Assembly (NCBI RefSeq): GCF_008386635.1
Contig: NZ_VUOE01000001.1
Span: forward strand, 2,161,857 to 2,225,856
Reading direction: 5' to 3'
Origin: Maribacter flavus
GTDB taxonomy: Bacteria > Bacteroidota > Bacteroidia > Flavobacteriales > Flavobacteriaceae
DNA: 64,000 nt
Positions 1-9,089 of the stretch are shown here, one piece after another; position 1 is the first letter of the stretch, and the number at the start of each line of letters is the position of its first letter. The notes beneath the pieces were generated by a model. That model was not told the DNA's origin, searched no databases, and worked only from the letters and a program-made list of their open reading frames with translations. Position numbers and translations under genes: made by a program.

Positions 1-467
1 AAACCGCGACCGTGTAAATAGAACATGCCCACGCTCCAGTTGTCCTTAATTTGATAATTGGGCACCAGCTCCCCGGCCAAATACCTTCTGGCCTCCAAAA
101 TATTTTCGGAGGCCCCGTTCCGTCGGATTTCAATGGTCCTAAAATTGAGAGCCGGATGGATTCCCGTGCGCAAGGAAAACCGTTTCTTTTCAATGGCCTG
201 ATACCGAAACCAAAAAAGCATGCTCCAAGGTTTGCCTTCCAGCGCAAAGCGCAGATCGGGCTCTATACTAAAGCGGCCTTTTCTGAACTTTAAATCGACC
301 AGCATCGCCGGTTCTCCCAATGAAAAGGAAGGTATTAGGGCAATACCGTTATGGGTAAGACTTATCGTACCCCGTACCTCGTCCAAAAAATGTTTGGATT
401 CTTGGCAGAAGACTTTTGAAAAGGCAAAAAGGAAAAAAAGTATGAACAGGTTACAGATGTTTTTCAT
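1..467 (-). CDS. Exported outer-membrane-type protein, 3' end beyond window
   Basis: The reading frame is open from an ATG at 467 to the window edge without a stop, so only the first 155 residues are present. The N-terminus is a clear signal peptide (basic start, hydrophobic stretch, cleavage likely after FCQ). The remainder alternates polar and hydrophobic residues with many aromatic and basic positions, as in an outer-membrane beta-barrel, and includes the phrase NYQIKDNWSVGMFYLHGRG, typical of porin-like strands. No named family can be assigned. It lies 15 bp downstream of the cupin gene and is probably co-transcribed with it. The barrel assignment is inference from composition; the presence of the gene is well supported. 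Confidence 0.7.
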   Translation of the reverse strand, partial: MKNICNLFILFFLFAFSKVFCQESKHFLDEVRGTISLTHNGIALIPSFSLGEPAMLVDLKFRKGRFSIEPDLRFALEGKPWSMLFWFRYQAIEKKRFSLRTGIHPALNFRTIEIRRNGASENILEARRYLAGELVPNYQIKDNWSVGMFYLHGRG

Positions 468-482
468 CCTTAGTATTAAGAC

Positions 483-956
483 TTATTTACTTAGTTTTTC
501 GGCTACCTTATCATAATATTCTTGGGTTAGCACTTCGGTCCAAGTGGTAGGTGAATCACCTCCATAAAGTGCCAAATAGGTTACATCACTATTTTTGGTA
601 GAAGCATGCCAATGCTCCACATCTTTATCACATTTTATAATGTCACCTTTTTTAAGCACCATAGGCTCCTTCCCTCTTTCTTGGTAGTACCCTTCTCCTT
701 CCACATAAATCAAAATTTGGGGAGATGCGTGTTTATGCCAATCCAAGGTTGAATTTGCCTTAAAGGTTGCCTTGGTAATGTTGTAGCCCAATTCCGCATC
801 ATCGTGAATGATTCCGTTTAACCAGGCTTCCCCAATATAATGGGTATTTGGTGCCTTATTCCCCTCGTTGAGGTAAGAAGAAATGGCATACGTTGAATTT
901 TGGGCGTTAACACCTGCAAAGGCACAAAAGATGAAGAAGGAAATTATTTTTTTCAT
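483..956 (-). CDS. Exported cupin-domain protein
   Basis: 157 residues starting at the ATG at 956, chosen because it begins a signal peptide (MKKIISFFIFCAFAGVNAQ); a longer frame runs back to 1067 but would cross the regulatory region. One cupin beta-barrel follows. Motif 1 shows DWHKHASPQILIYVEGEG (two His plus Gln in the place of the usual Glu), and motif 2 shows KDVEHWHAST with the third metal-binding His. The tail (TWTEVLTQEYYDKVAEKL) is typical of small cupins paired with AraC regulators. Probable role: metal-dependent periplasmic enzyme or small-molecule binder, substrate unknown. The gene is divergent from an AraC regulator at 1116 and is likely its target. Confidence 0.85.
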   Translation of the reverse strand: MKKIISFFIFCAFAGVNAQNSTYAISSYLNEGNKAPNTHYIGEAWLNGIIHDDAELGYNITKATFKANSTLDWHKHASPQILIYVEGEGYYQERGKEPMVLKKGDIIKCDKDVEHWHASTKNSDVTYLALYGGDSPTTWTEVLTQEYYDKVAEKLSK

Positions 957-1014
957 AATTCTAGAATTTAAATTTTTTGTCAGTGCAAAAATATCTAAGG
1001 ATGGTACCCCATGT

Positions 1015-1062
1015 ACTACCAAAATTACGGATATACATACCCGTATTACGGATTTTGGTAGT
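1015..1062. promoter_or_regulatory. Probable AraC-type operator between divergent cupin and regulator genes
   Basis: Two overlapping symmetries are visible. First, an exact 11-bp inverted repeat, ACTACCAAAAT at 1015-1025 and ATTTTGGTAGT at 1052-1062. Second, an exact direct repeat TTACGGAT at 1025-1032 and 1046-1053, start to start 21 bp apart. A 21-bp direct repeat is the half-site spacing bound by AraC itself at araI. Position between the cupin and AraC genes suggests control of both; binding is inferred. Confidence 0.55.
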
Positions 1063-1115
1063 CTCACTTGATTATCTGTAAACCAATCGTTTATCTTTAA
1101 CTAAAATTTAATTCC

Positions 1116-2018
1116 GTGGAAAACATACTTGAAATCAAAACAGTGGCAGATTATTTCAAATGGCGCAGTGCCAAGCCGTCCCATCCACTCATTGGTATTT
1201 TGGATTTTGGCAAGGAAAACGCTCTTCCAGATTATTCGTTTGATGGATTAAAATTTGACTGCTACGCCATCTTTTTAAAGGATGCCAAGAATTGTAAATT
1301 AAAATATGGTGGCGGGGACTATGATTTTGATGAGGGCTCCATGGTTTTTTTAGGACCTGGTCAGCAAGTGGGTTTGACGTATGACCCCGATTATGTTCCC
1401 AAAGGATATGCGCTGATATTTCATCCTGATTTGCTGCTAGGAAGCGAATTGAGCCGAAAAATGAACGAATATAATTTCTTTTCCTACTCCGTTAAAGAGG
1501 CGCTTCATTTATCCGAGAGGGAGCGCGGACTAATTTTGAGCGTGCTTGACAAAATTCAATATGAACTGGAACAGAACCTGGACAAACACAGTAAAAAATT
1601 GATCGTTTCCAATATTGAACTGTTGTTGGATTATTGTCTTCGTTTTTACGACCGACAGTTTTTGACCCGAGAAGTTCCGCATCAAAGTTCCCTAAGCAAG
1701 TTCGATTCCTTGCTCCGCGATTATTTGACCTCTGAAAAACCCCAAAAATATGGATTGCCTTCGGTAGGATATTTCGCGGATCAGTTGCATTTATCCTCCA
1801 ACTATTTTGGTGACTTGGTCAAAAAGGAAACAGGGAAGTCCGCACAAGAGTACATTCGGGCAAAAATGATTGACGTCGCCAAGGAAAAGGTTTTTGACCC
1901 TAACAAGTCGGTGAGTGAAATTGCCTACGAGTTAGGCTTTAAGTATCCACAACATTTTAGCCGTTTGTTCAAACAGCAAGTGGGACATTCGCCAAAGGAA
2001 TTTAGGTCGCTGAATTGA
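1116..2018 (+). CDS. AraC-family transcriptional regulator
   Basis: 300 residues. The N-terminal two thirds is the sensor type common in Bacteroidota AraC proteins (HPLIGILDFGK near the start, then FLGPGQQVGLTYDP and GYALIFHPDLL). The C-terminal 95 residues hold the two helix-turn-helix motifs, including YFADQLHLSSNYFGDLVKKE and the signature ending SVSEIAYELGFKYPQHFSRL. The start is a GTG; no in-frame ATG fits and the N-terminal sequence already matches the family. It reads away from the exported cupin gene, with a palindrome and direct repeat between them, so it probably controls the cupin operon and itself. The effector is unknown. Confidence 0.88.
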   Translation: MENILEIKTVADYFKWRSAKPSHPLIGILDFGKENALPDYSFDGLKFDCYAIFLKDAKNCKLKYGGGDYDFDEGSMVFLGPGQQVGLTYDPDYVPKGYALIFHPDLLLGSELSRKMNEYNFFSYSVKEALHLSERERGLILSVLDKIQYELEQNLDKHSKKLIVSNIELLLDYCLRFYDRQFLTREVPHQSSLSKFDSLLRDYLTSEKPQKYGLPSVGYFADQLHLSSNYFGDLVKKETGKSAQEYIRAKMIDVAKEKVFDPNKSVSEIAYELGFKYPQHFSRLFKQQVGHSPKEFRSLN

Positions 2019-2068
2019 TAACCATAAAAAAAGGCCGTCCAAAAAGTCTTATTTTGCCCTGCTGTAAG

Positions 2069-2129
2069 TTTGAGCCTGTCGAAACCGATTTTTGATTATC
2101 AGTAAATAATAATATTTCAACAGGCTCAA
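2069..2129. repeat. TGAGCCTGTCGAAA inverted repeat between convergent genes
   Basis: The arms TTGAGCCTGTCGAAA (from 2070) and TTTCAACAGGCTCAA (to 2129) pair over 15 bp with one mismatch around a 30-base A+T-rich loop. The core is a familiar dispersed palindrome of Flavobacteriia. It sits between two convergent genes and may act as a terminator, but no T-run follows the stem directly. Confidence 0.6.
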
Positions 2130-2182
2130 TTTGACATTCAAAACTACGTTTTAAACGGTCTCTTTTTAATTCTACTTTTCCT

Positions 2183-5047
2183 TTATAAAGCCTCTGAATT
2201 TTTCTTGAACTCCAAGGTATTTATCTGTACGAGCATTTCCCCTTCCTTGGCATTTGGGTTCCTGACCACCAAATAGAGGTCATGGAAACCGTTTATATCC
2301 TTCACATCCACCGGGATGCTTTTTTGGGCAAGGGCCATTACGGACCTAAAACTGGGTTCCGGGCCTTTTTTTCCTCCAGCTTCCCACTCGCTTCTAAGGC
2401 GTTGTAATTCCTCCCTAAAGTTCAGTTCCAACGGCGCTATTTCTTCCGTGGTCGTGATCAAAGGTCCGTCCGGGGCATCCAAATGTACTTCGATAATACC
2501 GCCAATATCCTTGGTACGGGTGGAGGCCTCCGCATTGATGACCATTTCTGTAATACCTGTAAAATCGATGTTTTTATAGGATAACCATCCACCGTTCCTA
2601 TTCATCTTTAAAGCCCTGTTAGGTGTTATCAACAATTTGGTGCCTTCGGCCTCGTCATATTGTTCCGAGGTGATGACGGGATTTCTCAAGGCGATAATCT
2701 TTTCGGAAGTGAGCGATTGCACTTTGTCCGTTCCCTTATCCGTATAGGCTACGCGCAAGAGGTAGCTACCTTTTCCATTTTCTTTTTGCGGTACCGTTGT
2801 GGTATAGCTTCCCGATAGCGGTATCCTTTTAACTTCCTGTTCCGGATCGTTGAGGCCCATTATGTAGTCCACGATCAATGCCGCATCTTGCTCACTCAGG
2901 TCCGGATGGGCGCTCATGGCATGCTCGCCCCAGATTCCAACACTACCACTGATAATCCGTTGGGCAATTTCCTTTTGCCCCTGGATATCGTTCTTGTACT
3001 TGGCCGCAACCTCCTGATAGCTGGGCCCAATGGAGCGGATATCCACGCGGTGACAGGAAAGACAGTCACTTTCATCGATCAGGGCCTTTCCTTTTGAGAG
3101 GGTGATCCATTCATCCGTACTCACGTGGTTCTGCGCAATTTCAATGGGGTCAAAACCTTCCGGGGCATAATCGAAGTTGACGGCTACTTCTTCCTCCTTG
3201 ATGCCACCATCCGATACGGAGCCGTCTTCCTTGTCCGAAACCTTGATAGTATAGGTAAGCTGATTGTCCGGAAAGAAGAAACTTTGATTCCCTTCCACGA
3301 TTTCCAAATCAATGGTTGGCGGTTCATTACCCGCGGTCACCTTGAACTGCTGTTCGTTGCTGTTTCCTTCACTATCCGTTACTTGTAGGTTTACGGTATA
3401 GATACCTGCATCTTCCAATATGATTTTAGGATTTGGGCCATCCAGACTTTGGGAAAAGCCACTATCCGAGGACACTGTCCATTGATAGGATAACGCGTCG
3501 TTGTCATAATCCATGGTGCCTTCCGAGGAAAGATTTAGTTCAAGTGGTACCGCACCTGCTTTTTTATCCGCACTGGCCTGGATGATCGGAATCCTATTGC
3601 CTCCATTGTACTGTACCCTTTTGATCTGGGCATTTTCATTGCCTCGAAACCATGCAGAGCCATATTCCAATACGTACAGGTCCCCATCCGGACTAAATTG
3701 CATGTCTATGGCACTTGAGAAATTCTCTTTGGGTAAAAAAGGCTCCATGGACACATAGTCCCCATTTTCATCCATCGTTACGGCAATGATCCACCCGCGC
3801 ATAAATTCAGTAATCAACCATTTGCCTTCGTAATAAGCGGGGAAGCGTTTGTCCGATGCAGGGAAGTCTGCCTGACGGAACACGGGACCTCCGGTAGCGC
3901 TCCTACCAGCACTGCCCAAAAGGGGAAATTCCTCCGAATAGCCATAAGGGTACCAGAAAAATGCCTTTTGTGGTGGGGGCAACTCGGTAATACCCGTGTT
4001 GTTTGGAGAGGTGTTTATCGGTTTTTCAACGTCAAAATAGCCGTAAATGGAATCGGTTTCGTAGTCATAGTCGGCATACGGCTTGTTGTCCCCAATAAAA
4101 TAGGGCCACCCGAAAAATCCTGGACCTTTGGCCTGATTGAATTCATCATGACCTTTGGGTCCTTGGTCCAAATCCTCGGAGGCATCCGGACCTACCTCGC
4201 CCCAATAAATAAATCCGGTTTCATTATCGATGGAAATTCTCCATGGGTTTCTATGCCCCATGGTGTAGATTTCTGGGCGGGTCTTGGGCGTACCCTCCGG
4301 AAAGAGATTGCCCTCAGGTATAGTATAGGAACCATCATCTTCTGGGTGAATGCGGATAATAGACCCTCGTAGGTCGTTGGAGTTTCCGGCCGTTCTTTGG
4401 TCGTCCGAGGTTTCATGTCCAGGACGTTCGTCCAGATTGGATGTACCTTGCGGCGGGTTTGCCGTATTATTACCGATAGTCATGAACAGGTTACCATTTT
4501 TGTCGAATACCATTCCACCCCCCGTATGGCAGCATACTTCGCGTTGGGCAGGGTATTCCAGTACCACTTTTTTGGTATCGTCCAGTAGCTTTCCATCCCT
4601 GTATTCCCATCGAGCCAAAACATGTTTGGGCTCATCCGGGTCGGCATAGAGCATAAAAATCCAGTGATTGTTCGCAAAATCCGGATGGGCGACAATGCCC
4701 ATCAAGCCTTCTTCAGCGGTCCTGGTCTGGCCTTCCTTGTTGGTGTAGATGGTATTCACAGAAACATTCCCCACGGTTTTGACGATCCTGGTATCCGCAT
4801 TGAAGGATTTGACGCCTCCTTTTCGCTCTACCAAAAGCATTTCCGTATCGTTAATAAAGGTAAATGCCATGGGCTCGTCCAATTCGCCGGGTTCCGTTAA
4901 AACGGTGGTCGTAAACCTGTTTTCTTCCGGTTTTGAGAGGTCCGCAACCGGTTTTTCATTGCAGGCAACCAATAAAATAAAGGAACTTAACGTGAGTTTA
5001 AACCACGGGAAAACCATGGTTTTACAGCTTTTTGAATCTTTTTGCAT
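2183..5047 (-). CDS. PQQ-type sugar dehydrogenase / PKD / cytochrome c lipoprotein
   Basis: 954 residues. A lipobox (FILLVACNE, Cys29) predicts a lipoprotein. Residues about 45-485 form the six-bladed beta-propeller of the glucose/sorbosone dehydrogenase family, with EEGLMGIVAHPDF, HTGGGMVFDKNGNLFMTIG and MGHRNPWRISID. Residues 485-575 are a PKD-like Ig fold (YDNDALSYQWTVSSD). A class I cytochrome c domain follows, with haem motif CLSCH at 662-666 and probable axial Met near 711. The last 150 residues resemble a CBM6-type beta-sandwich. It likely oxidises a sugar or similar alcohol at the envelope and passes electrons to its own haem. Substrate is unknown. A second ATG ten codons downstream is also possible as start. 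No partner genes are adjacent. Confidence 0.88.
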   Translation of the reverse strand: MQKDSKSCKTMVFPWFKLTLSSFILLVACNEKPVADLSKPEENRFTTTVLTEPGELDEPMAFTFINDTEMLLVERKGGVKSFNADTRIVKTVGNVSVNTIYTNKEGQTRTAEEGLMGIVAHPDFANNHWIFMLYADPDEPKHVLARWEYRDGKLLDDTKKVVLEYPAQREVCCHTGGGMVFDKNGNLFMTIGNNTANPPQGTSNLDERPGHETSDDQRTAGNSNDLRGSIIRIHPEDDGSYTIPEGNLFPEGTPKTRPEIYTMGHRNPWRISIDNETGFIYWGEVGPDASEDLDQGPKGHDEFNQAKGPGFFGWPYFIGDNKPYADYDYETDSIYGYFDVEKPINTSPNNTGITELPPPQKAFFWYPYGYSEEFPLLGSAGRSATGGPVFRQADFPASDKRFPAYYEGKWLITEFMRGWIIAVTMDENGDYVSMEPFLPKENFSSAIDMQFSPDGDLYVLEYGSAWFRGNENAQIKRVQYNGGNRIPIIQASADKKAGAVPLELNLSSEGTMDYDNDALSYQWTVSSDSGFSQSLDGPNPKIILEDAGIYTVNLQVTDSEGNSNEQQFKVTAGNEPPTIDLEIVEGNQSFFFPDNQLTYTIKVSDKEDGSVSDGGIKEEEVAVNFDYAPEGFDPIEIAQNHVSTDEWITLSKGKALIDESDCLSCHRVDIRSIGPSYQEVAAKYKNDIQGQKEIAQRIISGSVGIWGEHAMSAHPDLSEQDAALIVDYIMGLNDPEQEVKRIPLSGSYTTTVPQKENGKGSYLLRVAYTDKGTDKVQSLTSEKIIALRNPVITSEQYDEAEGTKLLITPNRALKMNRNGGWLSYKNIDFTGITEMVINAEASTRTKDIGGIIEVHLDAPDGPLITTTEEIAPLELNFREELQRLRSEWEAGGKKGPEPSFRSVMALAQKSIPVDVKDINGFHDLYLVVRNPNAKEGEMLVQINTLEFKKNSEAL

Positions 5048-5153
5048 CGGTTATGAATTGAGTTGGTAAGGACTAAATGTAAATAAAAGATGTATTTGGA
5101 ACACTTTCTGTTTAACCTGAAAACACGTGGTTTAACAATGATTTATGAAAGTT

Positions 5154-5789
5154 TTATAATTTAAATTCGGTCTTTCCCTTTTTAGTTTTGAAGATATGGG
5201 GGTAATGTTCCTCAATATTTTTTTTCATAAAATCGAGTGGCACGTCTTCAAAATATCCATAGTCGTCAGTATACTCCATGAAAAGACTTCCAGAATTGTT
5301 GTATTGCTGCAAGTAGGAACTATTATTGCCATCGAACTCTAAGGGTTCTACATTGAATTTTTCACAGAGCGACTTGTTAAAGGCAGGGGACATTTTAAGC
5401 CATTTGTCGTCAAGAAGCGCATTGACCATACCATGGGGTGTTAACTCGTTGGAACCAAATTTTTCCGTTAATCGCTCCACGGCAATATGGTTCTTAACCT
5501 TACCCAAATGCAATCTGGCCGGAATGCCCGCACCGCGCAAAAGGGAAATTAATAGAATGGATTTTTCTACACAGTTTCCCGTTGATTTTTGTACAATCGT
5601 GCTTGATCTGTAGTTTTCTTTAGAAAGGTTAATACCATAAGGGTCGTATTTCCAACCATCCCTGACAAGGGTATATAATCTAATGGCCTTCTCCTTAGAT
5701 GAAAGGTCGTTAGTCAGCGACTTCTTTAGGAGAACGTCAATTGTAGTATCGTTGTAATCAAAAAAATAGGAGGAATTCAAGTATGTCAT
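5154..5789 (-). CDS. Transglutaminase-like protein
   Basis: 211 residues from the ATG at 5789; a longer frame would overlap the upstream gene by 80 bases, whereas this start leaves a normal 22-bp gap. The transglutaminase core is seen as GNCVEKSILLISLLRGAGIPA (catalytic Cys) and TPHGMVNALLDDKWLKMSP (catalytic His). The usual third acidic residue after KW..MSP is not obvious, so peptidase or cross-linking activity is uncertain. No signal peptide. It is the last gene of a five-gene operon beginning with the ankyrin lipoprotein at 9050. Confidence 0.75.
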   Translation of the reverse strand: MTYLNSSYFFDYNDTTIDVLLKKSLTNDLSSKEKAIRLYTLVRDGWKYDPYGINLSKENYRSSTIVQKSTGNCVEKSILLISLLRGAGIPARLHLGKVKNHIAVERLTEKFGSNELTPHGMVNALLDDKWLKMSPAFNKSLCEKFNVEPLEFDGNNSSYLQQYNNSGSLFMEYTDDYGYFEDVPLDFMKKNIEEHYPHIFKTKKGKTEFKL

Positions 5790-5811
5790 AAATGATTTTT
5801 GTACTGATACT

Positions 5812-6264
5812 TTACCAAAGATTGAAAAATAACTCAACAATATTTCCCAAAATAAAGCTAACCAATGCACCCCATATGGAAATACGCCCAAGATTGAAGC
5901 TATCCGTAAATGCCAACCAAAGGGACCAAGCCGAACAAATTAAAAAAATTACCTTGGCATATACCGGTAAAAAACTTTGAAAGACTCCCAGTATACTAAA
6001 TAGAAAATCCATAAGTACCGAAAATCCAAAAAGGGCCAGTGCGAAATTCACCTTTTTATCTTGTTTCAATAAATAAATACCTGCAGCCAACAATTCTACA
6101 CATAAGGCTAAAGACCCAAACTGACCATAATATTCCCTTTTAAAATAGCTAGATAGGCCAGTAGGAAATTCTACTTCCAGGTAAAAAATGATTCCTAGTA
6201 CTATTGCTATTAGAACAAAAATAATAGCCGTTATCGTCTTCAAGATTTTATTCGTTTTGTCCAC
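5812..6264 (-). CDS. Four-helix membrane protein, unknown function
   Basis: 150 residues with four predicted membrane segments, at about 12-30, 50-66, 73-95 and 102-140. No named family recognised. The start overlaps the end of the serine hydrolase gene by 17 bp, indicating translational coupling. A second, broken copy of this gene lies at 9716-10153: the two share the phrases KEYY/KREYYGQFG, NFALALFGF and LWLAFT. The pair shows that this family was duplicated locally. Confidence 0.7.
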   Translation of the reverse strand: MDKTNKILKTITAIIFVLIAIVLGIIFYLEVEFPTGLSSYFKREYYGQFGSLALCVELLAAGIYLLKQDKKVNFALALFGFSVLMDFLFSILGVFQSFLPVYAKVIFLICSAWSLWLAFTDSFNLGRISIWGALVSFILGNIVELFFNLW

Positions 6265-7282
6265 GACGCACTAATTTAACGATTCGATTATATATAACTT
6301 CGGAAATATTCCAATTATACCCTTTAAAATTAGTGGTATTGGTGAATTGTACGATTACAGCATCCATATCTTCATCATATTTTGCTATGGTCTGGTATCC
6401 TGGTACCAATCCCGTGTGGTTGAACACATATATGGATGCATATATTTCACGTTCCCCTCCCTTGAATACGGAGCCATCGTTAAGTGCCCTTAAAAATTTA
6501 CCTACGTCTTGCGCAGTGGCCACCATTCCTTGGTCATCCGTTTTTAAGTCGGTATTGTAACCCTCATATCTACCACTCATAACATCATCTAAATCCACAT
6601 CATTAATAGATGCAAAGGTATTTTTAAGTTTTAGAGGGTTTAAGATTTCCCTTTTGAAATAATGAAATTCACTTTCCCCAGTTACTTTTTTAATCAGTTC
6701 CGAGAGTAACAAATAATTGGTGTTGCTATATTCGTACCCTTTGCCAGGTTTAAACGTAGCCGGTTGATCCAAGATTAACGCTAGGTTTTCTTCGGGTGTT
6801 TCCTTTGGGTTTGCCCAATAATTAAATGTATCGGTGTAGTTGGGAATGCCACTTCTGTGCTGAACCATCATACGCAACGTGATTTCATCGGCATATTCGA
6901 TTCTTCCAACCAATTCTGGAAAATAATCAGCCAAGGTGTTATCCAAGGATAGCTGCTTGGCTTCTGCCAATTTAGCAATTGCTACGGCATGGTAAAGCTT
7001 ACTTACGCTCGCAATTTTAAACAAAGCATCTTTACGGGCAGGTATAGTGTGGTCCCAATCATGCCAGCCAGCTGTGTAGGTCTTTGGAGGTTCTCCGGCT
7101 TTATCCACATAGACTATGATGCCATCGAACCCTCTATCCAAAGCCTCTTCCACTTGTTCCTGTACCGAATTTGGTAATGGAACTATCCAAGCCCATACAA
7201 TGGACCATGGTACGAAAAACAAGGAGATTGCAGTACTCATAAGCAAAACGATTCTAAAAATAGTATGAAGCTTTTTTTTCAT
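6248..7282 (-). CDS. Serine hydrolase of the beta-lactamase/DD-peptidase superfamily
   Basis: 344 residues. An N-terminal hydrophobic segment (about 10-35) is a signal peptide or anchor. The penicillin-recognising motifs are present: SVSK at 92-95 (nucleophile Ser92 and general base Lys95), YSN in GYEYSNTNYLLLSEL, and HTG in FNHTGLVPGYQT. This is the class C beta-lactamase/esterase EstB/D-aminopeptidase group. Such proteins hydrolyse esters, D-amino-acid peptides or cell-wall peptides in the periplasm; the exact substrate cannot be read from sequence. It lies 18 bp after the acyltransferase gene in the same operon. Confidence 0.88.
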   Translation of the reverse strand: MKKKLHTIFRIVLLMSTAISLFFVPWSIVWAWIVPLPNSVQEQVEEALDRGFDGIIVYVDKAGEPPKTYTAGWHDWDHTIPARKDALFKIASVSKLYHAVAIAKLAEAKQLSLDNTLADYFPELVGRIEYADEITLRMMVQHRSGIPNYTDTFNYWANPKETPEENLALILDQPATFKPGKGYEYSNTNYLLLSELIKKVTGESEFHYFKREILNPLKLKNTFASINDVDLDDVMSGRYEGYNTDLKTDDQGMVATAQDVGKFLRALNDGSVFKGGEREIYASIYVFNHTGLVPGYQTIAKYDEDMDAVIVQFTNTTNFKGYNWNISEVIYNRIVKLVRRGQNE

Positions 7283-7300
7283 TATTTTGACTATAAGTCT

Positions 7301-8437
7301 TTAAGATAGGGATTCATTTCCCGTTTTAAGGTTTTCTTTATCGAAAGTGTTTTGTATTTCAGGTAGATTTTTGTTGGGATTTGGTCTTATGTCCCATTTC
7401 AATCCGAATAAAGGCCCTACCAATGGAATTCTACGTATTAGGATTTCATAGATAAAAAAGCAGAGCGCCATAGTGAATATCGTAATGATAATAAACTTAG
7501 CGGATACAGGTATATCGAGCGGTAGAACTAATAATGCTCCCAAATACAAAGCGAACATATGAACAATGTAGATCGGATATGCCGCTTTGCTTAAATAAGT
7601 AAGTGTTTTACTAGGTTTATTTAAATAGGTATAACCCATTCCAAATACCCAGAGAATCCAACTTATAGATTCAAGGGACATTAAATACCCTGGTGCTTCG
7701 GTGGCATAAACGTAATATCGAATCCCATATAATATGGCAGCCAAGCCAAAATACCCCCATTTCCATTTTAAGACGGTTTTCCAAAAATTAGTGCCACTAT
7801 ACATGAGCATAAAACCAAAAAGGAAAGCCAGCAATCCTAAAAAGAAGCCATGCCAAGTTTGGGCGTACATTGCAAAGGGCTGAGGTTGTAGTATATACGT
7901 TTCCAACATGAAGAAAAGGGCAATGCTTAGTGGTCCCAAAGGATGATTCATCACTTTGGACAGTACTTTTTGAAACGTACTATTCTCGTATTTTCTTAGC
8001 AGAAAAAATAACGGCATCAATAGTAGTACATAACAAAAGATATTTCCTAGAAACCATAAGTGGCCCACATGTGGAAAATAGTTTGGGGAAATTTTGTAAT
8101 AGCTTTGAAAAATGTACATGTGAAGCGGTGTAATGGCCACGATTCCAAAGAGAAAAGGTAATAGAATCCTTTTGGAACGTTCCCAAACCAATTGCTTCCA
8201 ATTTCTTTTTTTCATGGCAAAATAAACACCCATGCCGGAAACGAAGAATAAGAATGGAATGCGCCAGACATTGAGCAGGGTCATTGGCTTCCACAGACCC
8301 TCCCATGAATCCTCACTTCTAATAAATCCCAAGAACATGGCCCAAGGTTGAAAAACAATGGCTATATGGTAGATTAGAAGCAGGCCAATGGCAATGACCC
8401 GCAACCAATCAATGTCGTATCTTCTTTGTGTTTTCAT
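7301..8437 (-). CDS. Acyltransferase 3 family membrane protein
   Basis: 378 residues with about ten membrane helices. The N-terminus RRYDIDWLRVIAIGLLLIYH is the hallmark of the OafA/NodX acyltransferase 3 family, with the conserved catalytic-region His at its end; RIPFLFFVSGMGVYFAM and a later HLWFLGNIFCYVLLL match family positions. Proteins of this family acylate glycans or lipids using a cytoplasmic acyl donor. It follows the ankyrin lipoprotein gene by 19 bp and precedes the serine hydrolase, so the pair may add and remove an acyl group on an envelope molecule; that pairing is inference. Confidence 0.87.
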   Translation of the reverse strand: MKTQRRYDIDWLRVIAIGLLLIYHIAIVFQPWAMFLGFIRSEDSWEGLWKPMTLLNVWRIPFLFFVSGMGVYFAMKKRNWKQLVWERSKRILLPFLFGIVAITPLHMYIFQSYYKISPNYFPHVGHLWFLGNIFCYVLLLMPLFFLLRKYENSTFQKVLSKVMNHPLGPLSIALFFMLETYILQPQPFAMYAQTWHGFFLGLLAFLFGFMLMYSGTNFWKTVLKWKWGYFGLAAILYGIRYYVYATEAPGYLMSLESISWILWVFGMGYTYLNKPSKTLTYLSKAAYPIYIVHMFALYLGALLVLPLDIPVSAKFIIITIFTMALCFFIYEILIRRIPLVGPLFGLKWDIRPNPNKNLPEIQNTFDKENLKTGNESLS

Positions 8438-8456
8438 TGTAGTGGATTAAAATGTC

Positions 8457-9050
8457 CTATTGCAACATCATTGCAATGACTGGACGTGTTTTTTCTATTT
8501 CGGCAAGATCTAACTGTAGGCCCATGGGAGCCAACTGTTGCTGTAACATTTCATAAATGGGCTTAACTTCATTATAAGGCCCCATTACCGATTCCCTAGC
8601 AGTAGCTCCAAAGCTGTTTCTTAGGGATTTGTCCGCATTGGCATCGATTAAGAGTTGTACCATTTCTACTCTTCCAAAAAAGGCGGCAACATGTAAAGCA
8701 GTAGCACCATCGTTGTTTTTAAGGGTAAGATCTGCTCCCGCATCAATAAGTTTTGCAGCGATGTTTCCTTTGTCAAAAGTTACTGCGGTAATCAACGGTG
8801 TGGAACCACTCATGGCGTCTTTTTTGTTGATGTCCGTTCCAGAAGCAATGTGTTGTTCAACTACTTCTGCATTATTCGATAATATGGCCGTCTGTAGGTC
8901 CATAGTAGGTTTAGGGACGCTTTTTTCATTGGTAACAGCTGTTGTTACTTTTTCCTTGTTAGCCGATTCACCACATCCTGTTAAGAATACTAACATAAGA
9001 GCGGAGATACCTACTCTGTTTTTAAACGATTTGAAAGAACTTGTTTTCAT
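8457..9050 (-). CDS. Ankyrin-repeat lipoprotein
   Basis: 197 residues. Lipobox VFLTGCGES gives a lipid-modified Cys26. Three ankyrin repeats occupy about 50-160: TAILSNNAEVVEQHIASGTD, GSTPLITAVTFDKGNIAAKL and GATALHVAAFFGRVEMVQLL. A protein-interaction role in the periplasm is likely. It is the first gene of the operon ending at 5154. Its upstream DNA carries a copy of the promoter region that also stands before the outer-membrane protein gene at 16482, at exactly the same distance of 40 bp from the ATG, suggesting control by the AraC/TPR regulator at 16734 or a lost paralogue. Confidence 0.85.
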   Translation of the reverse strand: MKTSSFKSFKNRVGISALMLVFLTGCGESANKEKVTTAVTNEKSVPKPTMDLQTAILSNNAEVVEQHIASGTDINKKDAMSGSTPLITAVTFDKGNIAAKLIDAGADLTLKNNDGATALHVAAFFGRVEMVQLLIDANADKSLRNSFGATARESVMGPYNEVKPIYEMLQQQLAPMGLQLDLAEIEKTRPVIAMMLQ

Positions 9051-9089
9051 GACTTTTGTTTTAAGATTATTAATCGATTTATTTGATGA

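Noticed and set aside
483..1067. Long form of the cupin gene starting at 1067
   Set aside because: It would bury the operator-like repeats and places a signal peptide in the middle of the protein.
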